Under the pieces are notes generated by a model that did no database searches, was not told the origin of the DNA, and saw nothing but the letters and a program-made list of their open reading frames with translations. 64,000 bases of DNA, from contig OX393565.1 in assembly GCA_947652115.1 (NCBI GenBank), positions 24,032,488 to 24,096,487 on the forward strand, written 5' to 3'. The position numbers and the translations under genes are program-made. Of this stretch, positions 1-9,399 are shown in pieces (the stretch's first letter is position 1; each line of letters starts with the position of its first letter). Source of the DNA: Blastomussa wellsi (Eukaryota > Cnidaria > Anthozoa > Scleractinia > Plerogyridae).

Positions 1-660
1 TCCTTAATTTTACTCTGCCCCATGTGATTACCTATACTAATTACAAATCACTGGAAGGAGTGGAGGGGGGGGGGTACTTACAGTCCTTAGAATCGCGCTG
101 GCTTGTCTTTTTCTTTCTCGTCTTGGATACAGACTTGCCAACAGACAATGAGAACAGAATGGCGATTGAAAGTACAAGAAAACTCTTGAAGGGTAGATTC
201 ATCCCTCTGTTAAAATTAAATGTGCTGTTTAAGCTTCACTGTCAACATACAATTCTTCTAAGTGTTTTTATAAAATACTTGGCTGGGAGAAACATTGTGT
301 CCTCAGTTCTTATTAGAGTGGAATCCCGATAAAGCATTCACCCCTAGCCCCATAATTTCCAGCTGGTCTTATAGTTTTGAAGATATTTAGTTTTTTAGTT
401 TAGTACAAACGCCCCCACAATTTCTTTTGCTTTTAATCGAATTGTTTTTAACTAAATGCTACCCATCGGCCTTGATCCCGGTTAAAATTACTATCAAAAC
501 AAAGGCGGATCTACGGGGTGGTATGGGTATTTAGACCCCACTCTCCTTAAAAAGGAAATTGCAGAGAGACATATGGCCAATGGCATTGGGTGAGGTGAAA
601 AAGTCCCTCATCCATCCCTACCCATAATCGTATGTTTTGCGCGTGCTTAAAGTAGCGCGA
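1..660. other. Gene-free stretch
   Basis: No exon with convincing coding character was found. The stretch has a G-run near 65-75 and ordinary AT-rich sequence. The longest open frame, 24-332, has no family resemblance I can see and looks like chance. Confidence 0.5.
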
Positions 661-664
661 ATCG

Positions 665-1115
665 AAATTGGCTTTACAACTCGTTGGTGCCTAATGGCTC
701 TGGATCGAGCGATCCGGGTTCGAGCCTTGGCCGGGTCACTGTGTTTTGCCAATTATCGGGCAAGACAGTCAATTTGCTCTCACAGTGCCTCTCTCTACCC
801 AAGTGTATAAATGAGTACCGGCAAATATGGTGCCGAGGGGTAACCCTGCGATGGAATAGCATCCCTTCCCATAGGTGTACGGGCAATTTTTGGCCGTGAT
901 GTGGGGGGGGGGGGTGTTGAGTGAACCATTGCCCAAAAAATTCTCCCAATTTGCTTTGCCCAAATTTCCTCATGCTGCCCAAAAAATCTGATTTGCCCCA
1001 AAAAAAACCTCTCTGCCCGTACGCCTGTGTCCCTTCCTGGAGGGGGTGGGGGTGGTAGGAATGCTTCTAGTCGCCTCATTCTACAGAAAACGGATACGAT
1101 CCGGCCTGCTGAGCC
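665..1115 (+). repeat. tRNA-derived SINE, split by a hAT-like MITE
   Basis: The head resembles a tRNA gene with pol III A-box (around GGTGCCTAATGG) and B-box (GGGTTCGAGCC) sequences. It is followed by a body containing GGGCAAGACA..., CTCTCACAGTGCCTCTCTC and CCAAGTGTATAAA. The same head and body order is seen at 38302-38600 and, inverted, at 41850-42550, so this is one family. The copy is interrupted at 870-1029 by a MITE; the body resumes after it (CCTGGAGGGGGTGG, then CACTAGGCC). Several apparent open frames on both strands here are artefacts of the repeat. Confidence 0.8.
870..1029. mobile_element. hAT-like MITE with 8-bp target duplication
   Basis: A 160-bp element bounded by imperfect inverted ends CATAGGTGTACGGGC and GCCCGTACGCCTGTG. 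It is flanked on both sides by the 8-bp direct repeat TCCCTTCC (862-869 and 1030-1037). The internal sequence is built from repeated TTGCCCAAAAAA-like words. A second copy lies at 17788-17960. An 8-bp duplication is typical of hAT transposons; the superfamily is inferred because no transposase is present. Confidence 0.8.
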
Positions 1116-1331
1116 ACTAGGCCGAAACTCAGAATTTAAATAGTGGAATTAAATAGAGGCCATAAAGGTCAATTTTCACTTCTAGTGACATTGCCACAGG
1201 CATTTCCATTTCCAAACCAGCAAGGGGTTGAACTTCACGCTGTGTGGCCTCTACATGCATTGATACGTTTTGATGTCTTTTCAGTGTTTGACTGTACGGA
1301 GAAAAACTGCTGTGGTTGCATTTTTAAATGC

Positions 1332-2423
1332 TTAAGGTGGATGGTACCAGTTTTCAGGTTTTTGACTGTGTCAACTTTGGAAGAAAAGAGCAAAATATCA
1401 ATCCAAGGTCATAACAAAATGTTCGTATGATTCAATTCCATATTTTGTTCTTGACCAAAAATAACAAGTATTTCGTCATCAGCTGTCACCATGGTAACGG
1501 AACTTGATGATTATTCGGACCTACTTTTCAGCTTCTGGCGCATAAAACTTGAAAACCAACCCGGTGACCCCCAATTTTTTTCACGTTATAACTTTTGGCA
1601 TTTGAAAAGGAAGCTGTATAATAATTGTAACAAAATTCTACGAAGCGGATTTTTTATAAACGTGAAAAAAGGCAATTTTGTGAGTAGAGAAAAATTCCTT
1701 TCGTAGAATTTTTTAAAATTACGTCTGACGTTTCCTCTCAGTAAGGGGAAAATATTGAAACAATAAAAAAATAGGGTCACCAGGCTTGTTCTCTTGGAAA
1801 AGCCTTCGCGAGTTCAACAATATCCACGCGCGTCGTCACGCACTTTATATGACAAGCATTTACTCATGCTGAGTTTTGACTACCGCTGACCTATTCGCGT
1901 TCATACACGCGCGACCACGCAATTACCGTCGTTTTGTTTTCTTTGGTCTTTGACACTACTTTGTGGATCGTCTTCGAGAATCTCGACTTCACTGCCGTGG
2001 AATTAGTTAGCAGTTGTGCCGTGAACTGTTTTATTGAACGTTTGGACTCCCTTTTAACGATTTCCTTTCAAAGTTTTGTTTGATTTGCCACATTCTGTTG
2101 AAACCGAAGCTGTCAGAAACGATAAGATCTTTGCGATCGCCGACAGGATCGATCGCAGCGTCAAACGGGAATTTTAACTTTGTAACTCGGGCATTGAGTT
2201 CCAAAAAATAAATTTGACGCATTTCGAATTGCCCAAGAACCGGCGCTCAAAGAACAACTTTCCTGTTGATCCAATCTCTGATAAACAGAACAAAAGCAAC
2301 CTTGCATGTATTAACCCACGCGCCGCCATATTTGTTTTGAAATCTCGCAGACTATCTCGCGCGTGAGGCGCGCGCTCGTCACCAGACTTCCCACGTACGA
2401 AAAACTGGTACGATCCACCTTAA
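1332..2423. mobile_element. TTAA-flanked 1.1-kb inverted-repeat element
   Basis: The sequence starts TTAAGGTGGAT and the far end is its complement, ATCCACCTTAA. The paired arms continue through GGTACCAGTTTT and AAAACTGGTACG. TTAA at both ends fits a piggyBac-like or Kolobok-like target duplication. No transposase is encoded, so it would be non-autonomous. A smaller palindrome (AATTCTACGAA / TTCGTAGAATT) sits inside at about 1634-1712. Confidence 0.65.
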
Positions 2424-3295
2424 TTCAAAATACTGAATTGAGATCAACTTCGTACATATCAATAGTTTACCTCTTGGAACACTTAACTGATCATATGAAC
2501 TAAACAACTCCGGCCAATCACGGTATCACATAAACAGCGACAAATAACCGACAAGTTCTGGCAATAAGGCAATAAAACGCAATCTTCGAGAAGATCCTTC
2601 TCCAAGCTCATTTTAGCGCATTTCGCGTTCCAATCTGGCTTTTTAGTGGCATTAACCTCTCCAATCAATCAGTCAAGCAACTAAAATCCTTCAGATTTCG
2701 TCAAGACATCTAACCTCTTGAGAAGTAAAAGCTGCCAGGCGATGCATACTTAATATGTTATTTGTTTCCCGTTCTAACGTTACAGCCCTTCAACTGAATG
2801 TAAATAGACTACTCACAAAATAAACTTAGTGCATGAATGTACTCACCCGAATTAACATATAGATGATATTACAAATCTCCAGTCATCCCTGCACAATGTA
2901 TCGATCTAACAGTTTTACCTCGATTTTCCTAAATTTTTTATCGCCTTCACTTCAACCACCGGTTCAACACCTTAAAAGCAAACTACAACCTGTTGTGGAA
3001 CGTAGCAAAGAAACTTCCCTCCCCCTGGCAATACTGCCCATTTCTACAAATAAGATTCGCTGGCCGCTCCTACTAATATGGAAAATAATTAAAATAATTA
3101 ATGAGACTCGCGGCTGAGTTCAGCCAGTTTTTAATTCCACGTTTTATCAAATACAGTCGTTATGAAACTTCGGTAATATTATCAAAGAGATTACTTCTAT
3201 GAATGTGACAAAACCATAGCTTCATTACAAATTAACATGTCTACCGAGTGTTATCAGTGAACAAACAAACGAGACGTTTTGTTTAGCGACGATTT
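2424..3295. other. Gene-free stretch
   Basis: No gene or clear repeat recognised. The open frame at 2863-3117 lacks any domain signature or splice context that I can defend. Confidence 0.5.
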
Positions 3296-3297
3296 AT

Positions 3298-3603
3298 TTT
3301 TTAAACTGTCCGCCATTTTCAGATTCGGCTTCAATGGAGTTGCATTGAGAGAGCTGGATCGAGTGAGAAAATGACGTCATCGACTCACTCGTTTATTTTT
3401 GCAATGTGTGAACCCAGCTGATTAGTACACAGCACGAGCTTTTAGAACATTTAGAAGCAAATTGCTGTTTTACATACGAAATATGCTGGTTCGCACAATA
3501 AAAAATTAAACTGGTGAGTCGATGACGTCATTTCTCTCTTGATCCAGCTCTCTCGATGCAACTCGACTGAAGCCGAATCTGGTAATGGCGGACAGTTTAA
3601 ACA
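3298..3603. mobile_element. Foldback MITE with CRE-like palindromes in both arms
   Basis: Two arms of about 95 bp are inverted copies. The left arm (about 3298-3393) runs TTTAAACTGTCCGCCATT through a TGACGTCA site. The right arm (about 3505-3603) runs back through TGACGTCA to AATGGCGGACAGTTTAAA. The spacer of about 110 bp is unique. Both arms carry the 8-bp CREB/ATF-type palindrome. No coding capacity. Confidence 0.75.
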
Positions 3604-3655
3604 AGAAATCACAAAAATAATGATGCAAGGCTGATCGAACAGCTTGAAACTGAAG

Positions 3656-6152
3656 TATGGTGGCCTAGAATTGCCATAACAAAAACGCCATTGTCTTAAC
3701 AATTTTTTTTTGTTTATCTATATTTTATTCCATTTTTTTGCTTTTCTTTTTTGTTTTATTTCTTTATTTTTATATTTTTTTTTGTTTTTAATCAAAATAA
3801 TAAAAATAATATTTTATCAAAGTAATTTTAAATCAAAGTAAATTATTTTAGGAACTAAATCAAAACAAAATGATTTCTATGGTGGCCTAGAATTGCCATA
3901 ACAAAAACGCCATTGTCTTAACAATTTTTTTTTGTTTATCTATATTTTATTCCATTTTTTTGCTTTTCTTTTTTGTTTTATTTCTTTATTTTTATATTTT
4001 TTTTTGTTTTTAATCAAAATAATAAAAATAATATTTTATCAAAGTAATTTTAAATCAAAGTAAATTATTTTAGGAACTAAATCAAAACAAAATGATTTCA
4101 AAATTAATTTGTTGTCGAAAACAATTAAAAACGGAATTTAAAAAAAGTCAAAGTAAAATAAAAGCAAAATTGGCCATGGCCTGTGATTGCCATAGCAAAA
4201 AAAAAAAAAAAAAAAAAACCTTATGGCCTAGCGTTGCCATAGACCAGAATGCATTTCGGGTGCGATCGCGCTCCTATTCAAAATGGCGGCTGCTCGCATC
4301 AGAAACAACGATTGGCAAGAAGACGAGGAGTTAAAAGACGCGTTGGATCGTTATGTGAAGCAGAACCTTCGTCGAATTGAAGTTTTAGACTTTGTTTCAA
4401 GGGATTTTAGTGAATATGCGTGGAGTTTAAGGACGCTAGACAGAAGACTGGAGTACTTTGGCATCAAATACACAGACCGAACCGTTCAGGTCGACGAGGT
4501 CCAAGAGGCAGTAAAGAAAGAATTGGAAGGGCCGGGAAAACTTCTTGGCTACCGAGCGTTGCACAAAAAACTTAGACAGGTTCATGAGCTTAACGTTCCA
4601 CGGGATCTTGTATACGCCGTAATGTACAATGTAGATCCCGATGCTCTCGCCGAAAGGGCTCCCCAATTTAAGAAGAAGAAGGCAAAAGGCAATTTCACAT
4701 CACGCGGCCCAAACTGGGTTCATTCTCTTGATGGCCACGATAAGTTAATGGGCTACCAAAATAGCACTTTTCCTGTTGCCGTTTATGGATGCATGGACAC
4801 CTGCAGCCGGAAAATGCTTTGGGCAAAGGTTTGGGCTAGCAATAGCAATCCAGATGTAATTGGTAGATTTTACCTTGAGTACTTGTACAAAACAAGGATG
4901 ATCGCGAGCAAGCTAAGGCTGGATAAAGGAACGGAAACTGGAGTGATGGCTACCATGCACGCCTTTCTCCGACAGCATCATGGGGACATGGATCCAGTAG
5001 AAACAGTAATGTATGGGCCATCAACTTCTAATCAGGTATGGGTATTTTTTATTTCATGCAGTGTTTTTCTCACACCACAGCATTTAAATTCTACCTTTTG
5101 CTGAAATGCCCCATCTTGGGCTTGGTAACTGAAAGAGAAACTCTATTCGAACTTGCTGAAATTCCAAACCCTACGGTTCCTTGATTTATACATCTAATTA
5201 GGGAAGCACAAAAATTTCCTGAAAACATGTGTGCCATTTATGTAAGAGCATGTCTGCTAGGGCCAGCTGGGAACATCCACACATTCAGTTCTCTTCTGCA
5301 TAACCCCCTTTTTTAAAACTGATGACCCACCCCCTTTCTGCCCCCCCCCCCCCCCTCTACTTATTGACCAGTCCCTAACATGGCAACAAGATTGGTGACT
5401 TAAACAAACTCACATGGCATGAAAACATGCGCCCGCATATATCTATAACAATACCGCAGGCACTGCATGCTGGCGATGATGTAAACAGTAAAACTCACTT
5501 GTTACCTTGACTTAACTATGACAGATCGAAAGATGGTGGAGAGAACTCCATGAAAGGCTGGAAAAATTTTTCAAATTTCCCCTGAATCAACTGAAAGACC
5601 AAGGTCATTATGATCCCCAAAATGAGATCCACAGGTAACGAGCTAGACATATAGACATTACTTTACTTGACATTAAACATTGCTTGAGCAATTTTAAAGG
5701 TTACCTTGGGCAGCCATGTTTGCTGTTGATCATCTGCACATTGCGCAAGGCATCATAGGTAAACGCACCCGAAATGCATTCTGGTCTATGGCAACGCTAG
5801 GCCATGAGGTTTTTTTTTTTTTTTTTTTTTTTTGCTATGGCAATCATAGGCCATGGCCAATTTTGCTTTTATTTTACTTTGACTTTTTTTAAATTCCGTT
5901 TTTAATTGTTTTCGACAACAAATTAATTTTGAAATCATTTTGTTTTGATTTAGTTCCTAAAATAATTTACTTTGATTTAAAATTACTTTGATAAAATATT
6001 ATTTTTATTATTTTGATTAAAAACAAAAAAAAATATAAAAATAAAGAAATAAAACAAAAAAGAAAAGCAAAAAAATGGAATAAAATATAGATAAACAAAA
6101 AAAAATTGTTAAGACAATGGCGTTTTTGTTATGGCAATTCTAGGCCACCATA
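3656..6152 (+). mobile_element. DDE DNA transposon with long TIRs, left end tandemly duplicated
   Basis: The terminal inverted repeats are about 387 bp: 3878-4263 on the left and 5765-6152 on the right, both ending TATGGTGGCCTAGAATTGCC inward. The outermost 222 bp of the left arm are repeated directly (3656-3877 and 3878-4099), so there are two left ends. If TA is the target duplication, the true tips are TGGTGGCC and GGCCACCA. Each arm contains three diverged copies of GGCCTRNNNTTGCCATA (near 3880, 4176-4195 and 4223-4242 on the left), which look like transposase-binding repeats. The interior carries an intron-containing integrase-like gene that is truncated. The near identity of the arms suggests a fairly recent insertion. 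Confidence 0.85.
4283..5638 (+). pseudogene. Integrase-core (DDE) transposase gene, 3'-truncated
   Basis: Exon 1 is 4283-5035 (251 codons) and exon 2 is 5525 to 5634 or 5638, joined in phase 0 across a CAG|GTATGG...ACAG|A intron. The start lies 20 bp inside the left inverted repeat. The protein has a basic, helical N-terminal half and an integrase-like core. Likely catalytic residues are D150 (in HSLDGHDKL), D214 (in RLDKGTETG) and E253 (in QIERWWRELHERL), giving a DD38E spacing. The intron separates the second D from the E. Similar integrase-core proteins are common as predicted genes in cnidarians. After exon 2 the frame meets TAA or a possible donor (CACAG|GTAACG). Only about 125 bp remain before the right repeat and hold no further exon, so the C-terminus is missing. 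Superfamily not assigned. Confidence 0.75.
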
Positions 6153-6570
6153 CTGATGGTATTTTAATTAAGCCCAATATTTCGGATGGACAAAACCAAC
6201 CTTCATCAGGGGCATAAAATGTTTAGCGAAAATGGAAACAAACGGTCACACGGTTTAAAAGGGATGATATAAAATGTTGTTACGCGATTGGCTGACTATA
6301 TAAACGTAAACAAATAAGCTAAAAATATATATAAAAAAATAACTGCCAGAAAAACAAAAATAGCGTGTAAAAGAATATATAAAGTAAATATTAAGTTTCA
6401 TCACGTCTATTAATGCCATTAGGTTCTAATGTCTTTCCTTTGGAGATGAGGTGTGCTTCTTTTGCTTTGCGAATGCTGTCTCTGTGCGAATTTATGAGTT
6501 CGAAGGGGATGAATTCAAGGTGAGTCAATAAATGTCCGGCGAGAGCCAAGTGGTATGATATGGCAGTGGG
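6153..6570 (-). mobile_element. Penelope-like retroelement, 3' remnant
   Basis: On the minus strand the sequence encodes a decayed tail, readable as ISKGKTLEPNGINRRDE near 6400-6450. This matches the C-terminal end of the endonuclease region of Penelope-like elements (compare LNPHGINERF in the copy at 31352-31771). A non-coding 3' part follows, including the motif GATGAAGGTTGG...CGAAATATT (about 6165-6215), a common 3'-end signature of such elements in cnidarian genomes. It directly abuts the right repeat of the DDE transposon. Confidence 0.6.
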
Positions 6571-7293
6571 TTGATCAAGTGGTTGTTAAACAAGAAATCG
6601 TCGTTCAAAAAAACTGACTTATTTTGAAAATTGAGGCGCATTAATTGGCATGGTGCATTCTTTTCAATTATAAAATCGGAACCGAAAGAGAACAAGAATA
6701 ACATTGTTTTCATTGCAGTAGCACTTTAATTTTGTCTAAATCTGAGGATGAAAATTTTCGCCGGTCGACAAATTTAGCCTTAAAATACGAATGGACTGCA
6801 GATTTTTGCGAAACGCTCGAAAATATTGCGGATCGCGAATTAGCTGCGGAGGATTTTTGTTCGGATTCTAGACTCTCTTTATCATGAACTTCGGATCACT
6901 GGGACGCTAATAGTAAACCAAATTCGGATCAATCTGTGGTCGGTCTTGGTCCCGGTATGATGGCGTTTTGTTCATTTTGTTTTCAGACGGAACCATACAA
7001 CCTCCTTTTAAAATTGTAATTATCACAAAAACCTAAAAGGAACGAAACTGTCCCCGGCTAAACGATGGCAACATTTTTGCGCAAACGTTTGGCCACCCTG
7101 TTCACGGGCAGCCCAAGCTCATGTTGTGAGTCAGGATCATATTGCGCATTATAAAAATCTTCTAGTATACTAATGCAAATGCCGCAATCTGATTGGCTGA
7201 GCTACTGCGCACTATCAGCCATTAGAGTGCAATGGTTGAAGGTCGTCTTCAAAACGGCGACGTCTTCGCGCTTTAGCGAAGTTTCGTTGGACG
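6571..7293. other. Gene-free stretch
   Basis: No exon or repeat recognised. The short frame at 6525-6713 overlaps the Penelope remnant and is not credible as a gene. Confidence 0.45.
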
Positions 7294-7690
7294 ATTTAAG
7301 ACGGAATCCATCAGGAAGTTGAGTAATATTTATTTAAGTTGGACAAAAATCGAGTACGAGAAAAATTTAAATCATATTGCGTTGTTTTTTACCCTTAACA
7401 AAAGCTGGGTACAGATGTAAGTAATTATTTGTGATAACACCGACAATAATTTCTTATCAGAGCCCGAGAAAGTGAATTTTAAAGATCACAAGCTATAGGC
7501 AAAGTCTAATGTGCAGCCATTTTGTAAAATCGTCTTTAAGCGATTCAGTGGAATTATATTGGAACTTCGAAATTTGTTTTCGATGTTTGGTGTTGTTAGA
7601 AAATATTTCTTTTGATAAGATATTTGAAGCAGTAACTCGATTGAAAGTTTGCAATAAGATGTAAATAATTTTGGTACAACAACCAACTAC
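7294..7690. repeat. Truncated copy of a TTAA element (family of 34449-34863)
   Basis: Starting with TTTAAGACGGAATCCATCAG the sequence follows the complete element at 34449-34863 for nearly 400 bp, with scattered differences and indels. It loses similarity after TTGGTACAA near 7680. The right terminal repeat (GGATTCCGTC) is absent, so this copy is broken. Confidence 0.7.
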
Positions 7691-7699
7691 CAAATTTAA

Positions 7700-9075
7700 A
7701 ATAAAGTTGCCTTACCTTACTTTCACTGTGTTTTCGCTCTTGTCTGAATGCTTATTTTGCCGATTCTTGGCTATTTAGGCGAGTTACCGCTTTCTGTGTT
7801 CTCCACTACAAAGAAAAGAACAAGGCTGCACACTCCAGTTCGGAACGCCCGACTAGTCAAGCGAAAAATCCAAGCTTAAAATGGTCAAACGGCCTCAAAT
7901 CCATCGCGAATTCCAAGAACAGATGTTCTAGTTTCATTTCAACTCAACAACAACTCAGTCCAGGCTCTGTCATCGATGCTAAGCGGCCGTTTGCTTTCAA
8001 AAATGCAAGGTAAAAAGATCGCCATTCTGCCAGTACACTCCCGTCACGACAAACGACAGTTGAAAAACTCCCTGTAACCCCGCCTCGATATTCTTCCTGA
8101 GGGGCCAGGGAAGCCAAACAAAACTTGTTGAGAGCAATTGACGGTGTGGTAGCCCGGTGAGGTATAGTTTGTTAATGACGTCATAGATTCTACCATGTTT
8201 CCCGCTCAGAGACTTTCGTCGGGAAACAGTTTTTATTGTAAGATGTCATGTGAACTCAAAGTAGCCAATGAGAGTGCGTTGCTTTTGGGGAAAAAATTCC
8301 AGCTATATAAGGGAAACAGTGAGTTTTGTTTCCCGGGACCCTCAATGTTCCACGAGGGTAGGAACCGTAAACGAGTCAAAAATGATAATTATTGACATAA
8401 AGCCATACCTTAAAGAGAGAAACATTCATGATTAATTGACTACAGCTAACGGCCGATCATATCGCTGCTATTTCGCCTCGATTTAATAGTTCTCCTCATT
8501 TTCCATCACATGTTTCATCAAAACACGAGAAAAGAACGGACTAGATCCAGGTTCACTCCGCATCACATGCAGAGTGACCGCTGCGAATCGAATGTATAAA
8601 AATGACGGTTTCGACGACGCTTGTTTCCCTTTCGTAAACGGTCTGTGCCATTTTTAACGGTCGATGCCACAATTGGGATCTTTTCGGCGGAATGGACGAT
8701 GCTATATCTGCTCTAGTTTAGGCCTGGACTAGGTCGAAACTGGTTATAATTTGGTGACAGACTAATAAACACTCCCTAATTGCTTAATTGCTCACTTTAA
8801 TTCATTTCACACAGCTGGTTTGCTCGCGGTTAGCTTTTATTTGTTGGCTTGGGCAATACTAAAGTTAATAGATTACGGTGGATCAGCCTAGTAGTAGTGG
8901 TGATCAGATAGGGATGTTTTGTTTTGTGTTGTTTTTCACCATTCTACTGGGCAAAGCTGTCCAGAGGGAAAGAGCACGAACAGGACTCGAGGTGCTATGC
9001 GAGGTACCCCACCCTCCCCACCCAGACCAGAAAGGCCAGACCACAACACCGGGAACTACATGCCCTACTCCATCT
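7700..9075. other. Gene-free stretch
   Basis: No gene recognised. A TGACGTCA palindrome occurs near 8177, followed by a TATATAA-like stretch near 8304. Together these could belong to a promoter or a repeat, but no transcript can be inferred. Confidence 0.35.
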
Positions 9076-9079
9076 AAAT

Positions 9080-9245
9080 TCCTGCGAGCAGGATAGGCTT
9101 CCGTCAATCAAAAGTCATTATTACCTTATATGGAAAGGTTTGATTATATGAACACTTTCGAAGGGTTTGAATAAACAAACGCCTTCCATATAAAGCTAAA
9201 GATAACTTTTGATTGATGGGAAGCCTATCGCCAACTTCTCGCGGG
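9080..9245. mobile_element. Foldback MITE
   Basis: Inverted arms: CCTGCGAG...ATAGGCTTCC then TCAATCAAAAG on the left (9080-9113), and CTTTTGATTGATGGG then AAGCCTAT...CTCGCGGG on the right (about 9208-9245). A second matched block, TTATATGGAAAGG and CCTTCCATATAA, lies inside. Total about 165 bp, non-coding. Confidence 0.7.
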
Positions 9246-9342
9246 AGTATTGATTCAAAGGGTCGCGTATCACTGAATTTGGTGGTAGCGCTCAAACCTG
9301 ATTGGCTGGCGATCGGAGTTTGCGTTCTTAGTGCTAACTGTG

Positions 9343-9394
9343 AGCTCCGGTCCGAGCATTTTAGATTTAGCTCCGGTCCGAGCATTTTAGATTT
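9343..9394. repeat. 26-bp tandem duplication
   Basis: Two exact consecutive copies of a 26-bp unit beginning AGCTCCGGTCCGAGC (9343-9368 and 9369-9394). Confidence 0.9.
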
Positions 9395-9399
9395 AGCTC

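Noticed and set aside
674..1079. Pro-rich open frames on the minus strand
   Set aside because: They cover the SINE and its MITE insertion; the proline runs are translated G/C homopolymers.
4092..4334. Lys-rich open frame starting in the left inverted repeat
   Set aside because: It is a translation of poly-A and AT-rich repeat, out of frame with the transposase.
7486..7693. Two overlapping 66-codon minus-strand frames
   Set aside because: They lie in a truncated TTAA-element copy; a similar frame exists in the other copy at 34631-34840.
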